DNA of 64,000 nt from Siphonodentalium dalli (taxonomy: Eukaryota > Mollusca > Scaphopoda > Gadilida > Siphonodentaliidae), in contig CP136069.1 in assembly GCA_032622095.1 (NCBI GenBank), forward strand, positions 35,934,194 to 35,998,193, in the 5' to 3' direction. Numbering within the stretch: the stretch's first letter is position 1; each line of letters starts with the position of its first letter. This document shows, piece by piece, positions 38,601 to 50,944 of this stretch. A program made the position numbers and the translations under genes. A model generated the notes under the pieces. It was not told where the DNA came from and searched no databases. It saw only the letters and a program-made list of their open reading frames with translations.

Positions 38601-40002
38601 ATCTGCACGGGCAAAATCCCTTATGGTTTTGGACACTTTTGTCGTATCAATGTGCAAGCAGGCATGTTTCGCGATAGGATGGCACATTCGGTCGCAGGCC
38701 GAACCTCACGGTTTGGCTAATGAGCAGGGGTTGGGAGTTGGATAATTGGGGTGGGGCAGGCTGTTTGAGGCCTCATAAAATGCCCAGTATTTTTGAAAGC
38801 GACTGTACTTTGCATCTGCACGGGCAAAATCCCTTTAACGTTTTGGACACTTTTATCGTATCAATGTGCAAGCAGGCATGTTTCGCGATAGGACGGCACA
38901 TTCGGTCGCAGGCCGGACCTCACTGTTTGGCTAATGAGCAGGGGTTGGGAGTTGGATAATTGGGGTGGGGCAGGCTGTTTGAGGCCCCATAAAATGCCCA
39001 GTATTTTTGGAAGCGACTGTACATTGCATCTGCACTGGCAAAATCCCTTTAACGTTTTGGACACTTTAATCGTATCAATGTGCAAGCAGGCATGTTTCGC
39101 GATAGGATGGCACATTCGGTCGCAGGCCGGACCTCACGGTTTGGCTAATGAGCAGGGGTTGGGAGTTGGATAATTGGGGTGGGGCAGGCTGGTTGAGGCC
39201 CAATAAAATGCCCAGTATTTTTGAAAGCGACTGTACTTTGCATCTGCACGGGCAAAATCCCTTTAACGTTTTGGACACTTTTATCGTATCAATGTGCAAG
39301 TAGGCATGTTTCGCGATAGGACGGCACATTCGGTCGCAGGCCGGACCTCACGGTTTGGCTAATGAGCAGGGGTTGGGAGTTGGATAATTGGGGTGGGGCA
39401 GGCTGTTTGAGGCCCCATAACATGCCCAGTATTTTTGAAAGCGACTGTACTTTGCATCTGCACGGGCAATATCCCTTTAACGTTTTGGACACTTTTATCG
39501 TATCAATGTGCAAGCAGGCATGTTTCGCGATATGACGGCACATTCGGTCGCAGTCCGAACCTCACGGTTTGGCTAATGAGCAGGGGTTGGGAGTTGGATA
39601 ATTGGGGTGGGGCAGGCTGTTTTGAAGCCCATAAAATGCCCAGTATTTTTGAAAGCGACTGTACTTTGCATCTGCACGGGCAAAATCCCTTTAACGTTTT
39701 GGACACTTTTATCGTATCAATGTGCAAGCAGGCATGTTTCGCGATAGGATGGCACATTCTGTCGCAGGCGGACCTCACGGTTTGGCTAATGAGCAGGGGT
39801 TGGGAGTTGGATAATTGGGGTTGGGCAGGCTGTTTGAGGCCCCATAAAATGCCCAGTATTTTTGAAAGCGACTGTACATTGCATATGCACGGGCAAAATC
39901 CCTTTAACGTTTTGGACACTTTTATCGTATCAATGTGCAAGCAGGCATGTTTCTCGATAGGATGGCACATTCGGTCGCAGGCCGGACCTCACGGTTTGGC
40001 AA
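35646..40002 (+). repeat. Higher-order module (about 24 monomers, 5.13 kb period), copy A
   Basis: Monomer order from here recurs at 43,857 (offset 8,211-8,213), about 55,425 (offset 19,681, then 18,826 after a four-monomer loss) and about 60,250 onward (offset 24,604). The end of one module and the start of the next are linked by an internal offset of 5,133 bp: 34,370, 35,010, 35,297 and 35,511 correspond to 39,503, 40,143, 40,430 and 40,644. That makes the period 24 units less three bases. Confidence 0.88.
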
Positions 40003-40061
40003 CTGAGCAGGGGTTGGGAGTTGGATAATTGGGGTGGGGCAGGCTGTTTGAGGCCCCATAA
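37551..40061 (+). repeat. Left arm of the 2.5-kb inverted repeat
   Basis: Mirror partner of 41,253-43,763. The arms are separated by a plus-oriented spacer of about 1.19 kb (40,062-41,252) made of the same satellite. Apart from scattered single-base differences the arms carry the same monomer variants in the same mirrored order, so they arose by copying a local segment in inverted orientation and not from independent monomers. Confidence 0.9.
37887..37995 (+). repeat. Divergent monomer subfamily (GGTTGAGGCCCAATACAATG / ACATCCCTTTAGGG)
   Basis: This subfamily replaces TGTTTGAGGCCCCATAAAATG with TGGTTGAGGCCCAATAAAATG or CAATACAATG, and AAAATCCCTTTAACGTTTTGG with ACATCCCTTTAGGGTTTGG, one base shorter. 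Members lie near 1.8, 6.5, 16.3, 18.5, 19.5, 21.7, 37.9, 40.9, 46.1, 49.7, 50.6, 59.7, 62.5 and 63.8 kb, and on the minus strand near 43.3 and 53.0 kb. Usually one occurs per higher-order module, making it a good register mark. Confidence 0.85.
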
Positions 40062-41252
40062 AATGCCCAGTATTTTGAAAGCGACTGTACTTTGCATCTG
40101 CACGGGCAAAATCCCTTTAACGTTTTGGACACTTTTATCGTATCAATGTGCAAGCAGGCATGTTTCGCGACAGGACGGCACATTCGGTCGCAGGCCGGAC
40201 CTCACGGTTTGGCTAATGAGCAGGGGTTGGAAGTTGGATAATTGGGGTGGGGCAGGCTGTTTGAGGCCCCATAAAATGCCCAGTATTTTTGAAAGCGACT
40301 GTACTTTGCATATGCACAGGCAAAATCCCTTTAACGTTTTGGACACTTTTATCGTATCAATGTGCAAGCAGGCATGTTTCGCGATAGGACGGCACATTCG
40401 GTCGCAGGCCGGACCTCACGGTTTGGCTAATGAGCAGGGGTTGGGAGTTGGATAATTGGGGTGGGGCAGGCTGTTTGAGGCCCCATAAAATGCCTAGTAT
40501 TTTTGAAAGCGACTTTACTTTGCATCTGCACGGGCAAAATCCCTTTTACGTTTTTGACACTTTTATCGTATTAATGTGCAAGCAGGCATGTTTCGCGATA
40601 GGACGGCACATTCGGTCGCAGGCCGAACCTCACGGTTTGGCTAATGAGCAGGGGTTGGGAGTTGGATAATTGGGGTGGGGCAGGCTGTTTGAGGCCCCAT
40701 AAAACGCCCAGTATTTTTGAAAGCGACTGTACTTTGCATCTGCACGGGCAAAATCCCTTTAACGTTTTGGACACTTTTATCGTATCAATGTGCAAGCAGG
40801 CATGTTTCGCGATAGGATGGCACATTCGGTCGCAGGCCGGACCTCACGGTTTGGCTAATGAGCAGGGGTTGGGAGTTGGATAATTGAGGTGGGGCAGGCT
40901 GGTTGAGGCCCAATACAATGCCCAGTATTTTTGAAAGCGACTGTACTTTGCATCTGCACAGGCAACATCCCTTTAGGGTTTGGACACTTTTATCGTATCA
41001 ATGTGCAAGTAGGCATGTTTCGCGATAGGACGGCACATTCGGTCGCAGGCCGGACCTCACGGTTTGGCTAATGAGCAGGGGTTGGGAGTTGGATAATTGG
41101 GGTGGGGCAGGCTGTTTGAGGCCCCATAAAATGCCCAGTATTTTTGAAAGCGACTGTACTTTGCATCTGCACGGGCAAAATCCCTTTAACGTTTTGGACA
41201 CTTTTATCGTATCAATGTGCAAGCAGGCATGTTTCGCGATATGACGGCACAT

Positions 41253-43763
41253 TTATGGGGCCTCAAACCGCCTGCCCCACCCCAATTATCCAACTCCCAA
41301 CCCCTGCTCAGTTGCCAAACCGTGAGGTCCGGCCTGCGACCGAATGTGCCATCCTATCGAGAAACATGCCTGCTTGCACATTGCTACGATAAAAGTGTCC
41401 AAAACGTTAAAGGGATTTTGCCCGTGCATATGCAATGTACAGTCGCTTTCAAAAATACTGGGCATTTTATGGGGCCTCAAACAGCCTGCCCAACCCCAAT
41501 TATCCAACTCCCAACCCCTGCTCATTAGCCAAACCGTGAGGTCCGCCTGCGACAGAATGTGCCATCCTATCGCGAAACATGCCTGCTTGCACATTGATAC
41601 GATAAAAGTGTCCAAAACGTTAAAGGGATTTTGCCCGTGCAGATGCAAAGTACAGTCGCTTTCAAAAATACTGGGCATTTTATGGGCTTCAAAACAGCCT
41701 GCCCCACCCCAATTATCCAACTCCCAACCCCTGCTCATTAGCCAAACCGTGAGGTTCGGACTGCGACCGAATGTGCCGTCATATCGCGAAACATGCCTGC
41801 TTGCACATTGATACGATAAAAGTGTCCAAAACGTTAAAGGGATATTGCCCGTGCAGATGCAAAGTACAGTCGCTTTCAAAAATACTGGGCATGTTATGGG
41901 GCCTCAAACAGCCTGCCCCACCCCAATTATCCAACTCCAAACCCCTGCTCATTAGCCAAACCGTGAGGTCCGGCCTGCGACCGAATGTGCCGTCCTATCG
42001 CGAAACATGCCTACTTGCACATTGATACGATAAAAGTGTCCAAAACGTTAAAGGGATTTTGCCTGTGCAGATGCAAAGTACAGTCGCTTTCAAAAATACT
42101 GGGCATTGTATTGGGCCTCAACCAGCCTGCCCCACCTCAATTATCCAACTCCCAACCCCTGCTCATTAGCCAAACCGTGAGGTCCGGCCTGCGACCGAAT
42201 GTGCCATCCTATCGCGAAACATGCCTGCTTGCACATTGATACGATAAAAGTGTCCAAAACGTTAAAGGGATTTTGCCAGTGCAGATGCAATGTACAGTCG
42301 CTTCCAAAAATACTGGGCATTTTATGGGACCTCGAACAGCATGCCCCACCCCAATTATCCAACTCCCAACCCCTGCTCATTAGCCAAACAGTGAGGTCCG
42401 GCCTGCGACCGAATGTGCCGTCCTATCGCGAAACATGCCTGCTTGCACATTGATACGATAAAAGTGTCCAAAACGTTAAAGGGATTTTGCCCGTGCAGAT
42501 GCAAAGTACAGTCGCTTTCAAAAATACTGGGCATTTTATGAGGCCTCAAACAGCCTGCCCCACCCCAATTATCCAACTCCCAACCCCTGCTCATTAGCCA
42601 AACCGTGAGGTTCGGCCTGCGACCGAATGTGCCATCCTATCGCGAAACATGCCTGCTTGCACATTGATACAACAAAAGTGTCCAAAACCATAAGGGATTT
42701 TGCCCGTGCAGATGCAAAGTACAGTCGCTTTCAAAAATACTGGGAATTTTATGGGGCCTCAAACAGCCTGCACCACCCCAATTATACAACTCCCAACCCC
42801 TGCTCATTAGCCAAACCGTGAGTTACGGCCTGCGACCGAATGTGCCGTCCTATCGCGAAACATGCCTGCTTGCACATTGATACGATAAAAGTGTCCAAAA
42901 AGTTAAAGGGATTTTGCCCGTGCAGATGCAAAGTACAGTCGCTTTCAAAAATACTGGGCATTTTATGGGCTTCAAAACAGCCTGCCCCACCCCAATTATC
43001 CAACTCCCAACCCCTGCTCATTAGCCTAACCGTGAGGTTCGGACTGCGACCGAATGTGCCGTCATATCGCGAAACATGCCTGCTTGCACATTGATACGAT
43101 AGAAGTGTCCAAAACGTTAAAGGGATTTTGCCCGTGCAGATGCAAAGTACAGTCGCTTTCAAAAATACTGGGCATTTTATGGGGCCTCAAACAGCCTGCC
43201 CCACCCCAATTATCCAACTCCCAACCCCTGCTCATTAGCCAAACCGTGAGGTCCGGCCTGCGACCGAATGTGCCGTCCTATCGCGAAACATGCCTACTTG
43301 CACATTGATACGATAAAAGTGTCCAAACCCTAAAGGGATGTCGCCTGTGCAGATGCAAAGTACAGTCGCTTTCAAAAATACTGGGCATTGTATTGGGCCT
43401 CAACCAGCCTGCCCCACCTCAATTATCCAACTCCCAACCCCTGCTCATTAGCCAAACCGTGAGGTCCGGCCTGCGAACGAATGTGCCATCCTATCGCGAA
43501 ACATGCCTGCTTGCACATTGATACGATAAAAGTGTCCAAAACGTTAAAGTGATTTTGCCCGTGCAGATGCAAAGTACAGTCGCTTTCAAAAATACTGGGC
43601 GTTTTATGGGGCCTCAAACAGCCTGCCCCACCCCAATTATCCAACTCCCAACCCCTGCTCATTAGCCAAACCGTGAGGTTCGGCCTGCGACCGAATCTGC
43701 CGTCCTATCGCGAAACATGCCTGCTTGCACATTAATACGATAAAAGTGTCAAAAACGTTAAAG
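41253..43763 (-). repeat. Inverted satellite block B (2.5 kb), right arm of a large inverted repeat
   Basis: This block is the reverse complement of about 37,551-40,061. Variant-bearing monomers pair exactly with coordinate sums of 81,314 (39,435 with 41,879; 38,934 with 42,380; 38,152 with 43,162; 37,652 with 43,662). Shared private marks include a lost C in GCAGGCGGACC and the GAGTTACGG variant. The left junction has about 2 bp of overlap; the right junction fuses minus-strand TTAAAGGG to plus-strand GGGGTTGGAAG through a shared GGG. Confidence 0.95.
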
Positions 43764-43800
43764 GGGTTGGAAGTTGGATAATTGGGGTGGGGCAGGCTGT

Positions 43801-43835
43801 TTGAGGCCCCATAAAATGTAGAGTCTCAAAATCCC
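43801..43835 (+). repeat. Composite deletion scar downstream of the minus-to-plus junction
   Basis: A normal monomer runs from ATAAAATGCCCAG to CAAAATCCC over some 50 bases. Here only TAGAGTCT lies between ATAAAATG and CAAAATCCC. Related scars reading TACAGTCC occur at 48,509-48,516, 53,512-53,519, 54,121-54,128 and 54,432-54,439. TACAGTC occurs in the normal unit only on the opposite strand, so a seven-base inverted patch may be embedded in the scar. Confidence 0.75.
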
Positions 43836-43856
43836 TTTAACGTTTTGGACACTTTT

Positions 43857-46800
43857 ATCGTATCAATGTGCAAGCAGGCATGTTTCGCGATAGGATGGCA
43901 CATTCTGTCGCAGGCCGGACCTCACGGTTTGGCTAATGAGCAGGGGTTGGGAGTTGGATAATTGAGGTGGGGCAGGCTGTTTGAGGCCTCATAAAATGCC
44001 CAGTATTTTTGAAAGCGACTGTACTTTGCATCTGCACGGGCAAAATCCCTTTAACGTTTTGGACACTTTTATCGTATCAATGTGCAAGCAGGCATGTTTC
44101 GCGATAGGACGGCACATTCGGTCGCAGGCCGGACCTCACTGTTTGGTTAATGAGCAGGGGTTGGGAGTTGGATAATTGGGGTGGGGCAGGCTGTTTGAGG
44201 CCCCATAAAATGCCCAGTATTTTTGGAAGCGACTGTACATTGCATCTGCACTGGCAAAATCCCTTTAACGTTTTGGACACTTTTATCGTATCAATGTGCA
44301 AGCAGGCATGTTTCGCGATAGGATGGCACATTCTGTCGCAGGCCGGACCTCACGGTTTGGCTAATGAGCAGGGGTTGGGAGTTGGATAATTGGGGTTGGG
44401 CAGGCTGTTTGAGGCCCCATAAAATGCCCAGTATTTTTGAAAGCGACTGTACATTGCTTCTGCACGGGCAAAATCCCTTTATCGTTTTGGACACTTTTAT
44501 CGTATCAATGTGCAAGCAGGCATGTTTCTCGATAGGATGGCACATTCGGTCGCAGGCCGGACCTCACGGTTTGGCAAATGAGCAGGGGTTGGGAGTTTGA
44601 TAATTGGGGTGGGGCAGGCTGCTTGAGGCCCCATAAAATGCCCAGTATTTTTGAAAGCGACTGTACTTTGCATCTGCACGGGCAAAATCCCTTTAACGTT
44701 TTGGACACTTTTATCGTATCAATGTGCAAGCAGGCATGTTTCGCGACAGGACGGCACATTCGGTCGCAGGCCGGACCTCACGGTTTGGCTAATGAGCAGG
44801 GGTTGGAAGTTGGATAATTGGGGTGGGGCAGGCTGTTTGAGGCCCCATAAAATGCCCAGTATTTTTGAAAGCGACTGTACTTTGCATATGCACAGGCAAA
44901 ATCCCTTTAACGTTTTGGACACTTTTATCGTATCAATGTGCAAGCAGGCATGTTTCGCGATAGGACGGCACATTCGGTCGCAGGCCGGACCTCACGGTTT
45001 GGCTAATGAGCAGGGGTTGGGAGTTGGATAATTGGGGTGGGGCAGGCTGTTTGAGGCCCCATAAAATTCCTAGTATTTTTGAAAGCGACTGTACTTTGCA
45101 TCTGCACGGGCAAAATCCCTTTAACGTTTTTGACACTTTTATCGTATTGATGTGCAAGCAGGCATGTTTCGCGATAGGACGGCACATTCGGTCGCAGGCC
45201 GAACCTCACGGTTTGGCTAATGAGCAGGGGTTGGGAGTTGGATAATTGGGGTGGGGCAGGCTGTTTTGAGGCCCCATAAAATGCCCAGTATTTTTGAAAG
45301 CGACTGTACTTTGCATCTGCACGGGCAAAATCCCTTTAACGTTTTGGACACTTGTATCGCATCAATGTGCAAGCAGGCATGTTTCGCGATAGGACGGCAC
45401 ATTCTGTCGCAGGCCGGACCTCACGGTTTGGCTAATGAGCAGGGGTTGGGAGTTGGATAATTGGGGTGGGGCAGGCTGTTTGAGGCCCCATAAAATGCCC
45501 AGTATTTTTGAAAGTGACTGTACTTTGCATCTGCACGGGCAAAATCCCTTTAACGTTTTGGACACTTTTATCGTATCAATGTGCAAGCAGGCATGTTTCG
45601 CGATAGGACGGCTCATTCTGTCGCAGGCCGGACCTCACTGTTTGGCTAATGAGCAGGGGTTGGGAGTTGGATAATTGGGGTGGGGTAGGCTGTTTGAGGC
45701 CCCATAAAATGCCCAGTATTTTTGAAAGCGACTGTACATTTCATCTGCAAGGGCAAAATCCCTTTAACGTTTTGGACACTTTTATCGTATTAATGTGCAA
45801 GCAGGCATGTTTCGCGATAGGACGGCACATTCGGTCGCAGGCCGAACCTCACGGTTTGGCTAATGAGCAGGGGTTGGGAGTTGGATAATTGGGGTGGGGC
45901 AGGCTGTTTGAGGCCCCATAAAACGCCCAGTATTTTTGAAAGCGACTGTACTTTGCATCTGCACGGGCAAAATCCCTTTAACGTTTTGGACACTTTTATC
46001 GTATCAATGTGCAAGCAGGCATGTTTCGCGATAGGATGGCACATTCGGTCGCAGGCCGGACCTCACGGTTTGGCTAATGAGCAGGGGTTGGGAGTTGGAT
46101 AATTGAGGTGGGGCAGGCTGGTTGAGGCCCAATACAATGCCCAGTATTTTTGAAAGCGACTGTACTTTGCATCTGCACAGGCGACATCCCTTTAGGGTTT
46201 GGACACTTTTATCGTATCAATGTGCAAGTAGGCATGTTTCGCGATAGGACGGCACATTCGGTCGCAGGCCGGACCTCACGGTTTGGCTAATGAGCAGGGG
46301 TTGGGAGTTGGATAATTGGGGTGGGGCAGGCTGTTTGAGGCCCCATAAAATGCCCAGTATTTTTGAAAGCGACTGTACTTTGCATCTGCACGGGCAAAAT
46401 CCCTTTAAACGTTTTGGACACTTCTATCGTATCAATGTGTAAGCAGGCATGTTTCGCGATATGACGGCACATTCGGTCGCAGTCCGAACCTCACGGTTTG
46501 GCTAATGAGCAGGGGTTGGGAGTTGGATAATTGGGGTGGGGCAGGCTGTTTTGAAGCCCATAAAATGCCCAGTATTTTTGAAAGCGACTGTACTTTGCAT
46601 CTGCACGGGCAAAATCCCTTTAACGTTTTGGACACTTTTATCGTATCAATGTGCAAGCAGGCATGTTTCGCGATAGAACGGCACATTCGGTCGCAGGCCG
46701 TAACTCACGGTTTGGCTAATGAGCAGGGGTTGGGAGTTGTATTATTGGGGTGGGGCAGGCTGTTTGAGGCCCCATAAAATTCCCAGTATTTTTGAAAGCG

Positions 46801-48215
46801 ACTGTACTTTGCATCTGCACGGGCAAAATCCCTTATGGTTTTGGACACTTTTGTCGTATCAATGTGCAAGCAGGCATGTTTCGCGATAGGATGGCACATT
46901 CGGTCGCAGGCCGAACCTCACGGTTTGGCTAATGAGCAGGGGTTGGGAGTTGGATAATTGGGGTGGGGCAGGCTGTTTGAGGCCTCATAAAATGCCCAGT
47001 ATTTTTGAAAGCGACTGTACTTTGCATCTGCACGGGCAAAATCCCTTTAACGTTTTGGACACTTTTATCGTATCAATGTGCAAGCAGGCATGTTTCGCGA
47101 TAGGACGGCACATTCGGTCGCAGGCCGGACCTCACTGTTTGGCTAATGAGCAGGGGTTGGGAGTTGGATAATTGGGGTGGGGCAGGCTGTTTGAGGCCCC
47201 ATAAAATGCCCAGTATTTTTGGAAGCGACTGTACATTGCATCTGCACTGGCAAAATCCCTTTAACGTTTTGGACACTTTAATCGTATCAATGTGCAAGCA
47301 GGCATGTTTCGCGATAGGATGGCACATTCGGTCGCAGGCCGGACCTCACGGTTTGGCTAATGAGCAGGGGTTGGGAGTTGGATAATTGGGGTGGGGCAGG
47401 CTGGTTGAGGCCCAATAAAATGCCCAGAATTTTTGAAAGCGACTGTACTTTGCATCTGCACAGGCAAAATCCCTTTAACGTTTTGGACACTTTTATCGTA
47501 TCAATGTGCAAGTAGGCATGTTTCGCGATAGGACGGCACATTCGGTCGCATGGCCGGACCTCACGGTTTGGCTAATGAGCAGGGGTTGGGAGTTGGATAA
47601 TTGGGGTGGGGCAGGCTGTTTGAGGCCCCATAACATGCCCAGTATTTTTGAAAGCGACTGTACTTTGCATCTGCACGGGCAATATCCCTTTAACGTTTTG
47701 GACACTTTTATCGTATCAATGTGCAAGCAGGCATGTTTCGCGATATGACGGCACATTCGGTCGCAGTCCGAACCTCACGGTTTGGCTAATGAGCAGGGGT
47801 TGGGAGTTGGATAATTGGGGTGGGGCAGGCTGTTTTGAAGCCCATAAAATGCCCAGTATTTTTGAAAGCGACTGTACTTTGCATCTGCACGGGCAAAATC
47901 CCTTTAACGTTTTGGACACTTTTATCGTATCAATGTGCAAGCAGGCATGTTTCGCGATAGGATGGCACATTCTGTCGCAGGCGGACCTCACGGTTTGGCT
48001 AATGAGCAGGGGTTGGGAGTTGGATAATTGGGGTTGGGCAGGCTGTTTGAGGCCCCATAAAATGCCCAGTATTTTTGAAAGCGACTGTACATTGCATATG
48101 CACGGGCAAAATCCCTTTAACGTTTTGGACACTTTTATCGTATCAATGTGCAAGCAGGCATGTTTCTCGATAGGATGGCACATTCGGTCGCAGGCCGGAC
48201 CTCACGGTTTGGCAA
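43857..48215 (+). repeat. Higher-order module, copy B (truncated by inversion)
   Basis: Repeats 35,646-40,002 with scattered changes. Two private single-base insertions, at 46,407-46,409 and 47,551, shift the offset from 8,211 to 8,213. It ends at the plus-to-minus junction at 48,217. Confidence 0.9.
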
Positions 48216-48217
48216 AT

Positions 48218-48453
48218 AAAAGTGTCCAAAACGTTAAAGTGATTTTGCCCGTGCAGATGCAAAGTACAGTCGCTTTCAAAAATACTGGGCGTTTTATGGG
48301 GCCTCAAACAGCCTGCCCCACCCCAATTATCCAACTCCCAACCCCTGCTCATTAGCCAAACCGTGAGGTTCGGCCTGCGACCGAATGTGCCGTCCTATCG
48401 CGAAACATGCCTGCTTGCACATTAATACGATAAAAGTGTCAAAAACGTCAAAG
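48218..48453 (-). repeat. Short inverted satellite fragment (about 236 bp)
   Basis: This minus-oriented piece, slightly over one monomer, matches the right end of inverted block B (43,528-43,763) at an offset of 4,690 bp, including its private TTAAAGTGATTTTG change. It then crosses the same minus-to-plus junction (AAAGGGGTTGGAAG). It is therefore a copy of a breakpoint region and not a fresh inversion. Confidence 0.93.
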
Positions 48454-50944
48454 GGGTTGGAAGTTGGATAATTGGGGTGGGGCAGGCTGTTTGAGGCCCC
48501 ATAAAATGTACAGTCCCAAAATCCCTTTAACGTTTTGGACACTTTTATCGTATCAATGTGCAAGCAGGCATGTTTCTCGATAGGATGGCACATTCGGTCG
48601 CAGGCCGGACCTCACGGTTTGGCAACTGAGCAGGGGTTGGGAGTTGGATAATTGGGGTGGGGCAGGCTGTTTGAGGCCCCATAACATGCCCAGTATTTTG
48701 AAAGCGACTGTACTTTGCATCTGCACGGGCAAAATCCCTTTAACGTTTTGGACACTTTTATCGTATCAATGTGCAAGCAGGCATGTTTCGCGACAGGACG
48801 GCACATTCGGTCGCAGGCCGGACCTCACGGTTTGGCTAATGAGCAGGGGTTGGAAGTTGGATAATTGGGGTGGGGCAGGCTGTTTGAGGCCCCATAAAAT
48901 GCCCAGTATTTTTGAAAGCGACTGTACTTTGCATATGCACAGGCAAAATCCCTTTAACGTTTTGGACACTTTTATCGTATCAATGTGCAAGCAGGCATGT
49001 TTCGCGATAGGACGGCACATTCGGTCGCAGGCCGGACCTCACGGTTTGGCTAATGAGCAGGGGTTGGGAGTTGGATAATTGGGGTGGGGCAGGCTGTTTG
49101 AGGCCCCATAAAATGCCTAGTATTTTTGAAAGCGACTGTACTTTGCATATGCACAGGCAAAATCCCTTTAACGTTTTGGACACTTTTATCGTATCAATGT
49201 GCAAGCAGGCATGTTTCGCGATAGGACGGCACATTCGGTCGCAGGCCGGACCTCACGGTTTGGCTAATGAGCAGGGGTTGGGAGTTGGATAATTGGGGTG
49301 GGGCAGGCTGTTTGAGGCCCCATAAAATGCCTAGTATTTTTGAAAGCGACTTTACTTTGCATCTGCACGGGCAAAATCCCTTTAACGTTTTGGACACTTT
49401 TATCGTATTAATGTGCAAGCAGGCATGTTTCGCGATAGGACGGCACATTCGGTCGCAGGCCGAACCTCACGGTTTGGCTAATGAGCAGGGGTTGGGAGTT
49501 GGATAATTGGGGTGGGGCAGGCTGTTTGAGGCCCCATAAAACGCCCAGTATTTTTGAAAGCGACTGTACTTTGCATCTGCACGGGCAAAATCCCTTTAAC
49601 GTTTTGGACACTTTTATCGTATCAATGTGCAAGCAGGCATGTTTCGCGATAGGATGGCACATTCGGTCGCAGGCCGGACCTCACGGTTTGGCTAATGAGC
49701 AGGGGTTGGGAGTTGGATAATTGAGGTGGGGCAGGCTGGTTGAGGCCCAATACAATGCCCAGTATTTTTGAAAGCGACTGTACTTTGCATCTGCACAGGC
49801 GACATCCCTTTAGGGTTTGGACACTTTTATCGTATCAATGTGCAAGTAGGCATGTTTCGCGATAGGACGGCACATTCGGTCGCAGGCCGGACCTCACGGT
49901 TTGGCTAATGAGCAGGGGTTGGGAGTTGGATAATTGGGGTGGGGCAGGCTGTTTGAGGCCCCATAAAATGCCCAGTATTTTTGAAAGCGACTGTACTTTG
50001 CATCTGCACGGGCAAAATCCCTTTAACGTTTTGGACACTTCTATCGTATCAATGTGTAAGCAGGCATGTTTCGCGATATGACGGCACATTCGGTCGCAGT
50101 CCGAACCTCACGGTTTGGCTAATGAGCAGGGGTTGGGAGTTGGATAATTGGGGTGGGGCAGGCTGTTTTGAAGCCCATAAAATGCCCAGTATTTTTGAAA
50201 GCGACTTTACTTTGCATCTGCACGGGCAAAATCCCTTTTACGTTTTTGACACTTTTATCGTATTAATGTGCAAGCAGGCATGTTTCGCGATAGGACGGCA
50301 CATTCGGTCGCAGGCCGAACCTCACGGTTTGGCTAATGAGCAGGGGTTGGGAGTTGGATAATTGGGGTGGGGCAGGCTGTTTGAGGCCCCATAAAACGCC
50401 CAGTATTTTTGAAAGCGACTGTACTTTGCATCTGCACGGGCAAAATCCCTTTAACGTTTTGGACACTTTTATCGTATCAATGTGCAAGCAGGCATGTTTC
50501 GCGATAGGATGGCACATTCGGTCGCAGGCCGGACCTCACGGTTTGGCTAATGAGCAGGGGTTGGGAGTTGGATAATTGAGGTGGGGCAGGCTGGTTGAGG
50601 CCCAATACAATGCCCAGTATTTTTGAAAGCGACTGTACTTTGCATCTGCACAGGCAACATCCCTTTAGGGTTTGGACACTTTTATCGTATCAATGTGCAA
50701 GTAGGCATGTTTCGCGATAGGACGGCACATTCGGTCGCAGGCCGGACCTCACGGTTTGGCTAATGAGCAGGGGTTGGGTGTTGGATAATTGGGGTGGGGC
50801 AGGCTGTTTGAGGCCCCATAAAATGCCCAGTATTTTTGAAAGCGACTGTACTTTGCATCTGCACGGGCAAAATCCCTTTAACGTTTTGGACACTTTTATC
50901 GTATCAATGTGCAAGCAGGCATGTTTCGCGATATGACGGCACAT
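48454..50944 (+). repeat. Plus-oriented satellite block 4
   Basis: About 11.6 monomers. It begins with the recurrent scar (ATAAAATGTACAGTCCC), continues with monomers like those of 40.0-40.5 kb, then carries a stretch matching 37.5-38.3 kb at an offset of 11,829. From about 50,185 it copies 40,493 onward at an offset of 9,692, up to the flip at 50,944. Confidence 0.95.

Larger units (their letters stand above)
27111..41252 (+). repeat. Plus-oriented satellite block 2
   Basis: About 66 plus monomers. It contains the second and third copies of the 24.2-kb-type block, the pair of 4,068-bp-offset duplicates, and the first full copy of the approximately 24-monomer module (35.65-40.8 kb). The block ends within GACGGCACAT at 41,252, where the sequence flips. 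Confidence 0.95.
43764..48217 (+). repeat. Plus-oriented satellite block 3
   Basis: After a short scar at 43,764-43,835, the block from about 43,857 to 48,215 repeats 35,646-40,002 at an offset of 8,211-8,213 bp, giving about 20 monomers of near-identical order. It stops abruptly in GGCAAAT, where the parent continues GGCAACTGAGC, and passes into a minus-strand fragment. Confidence 0.95.

Noticed and set aside
47648-48355. Longest open frame, 235 codons, plus 197- and 155-codon frames at 39,435-40,028, 41,286-41,879 and 50,978-51,571
   Set aside because: They are made by one-base deletions that keep consecutive monomers in phase, and in the 235-codon case by reading through the inversion junction at 48,217. 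No protein family is recognisable and the translation is repeat sequence.
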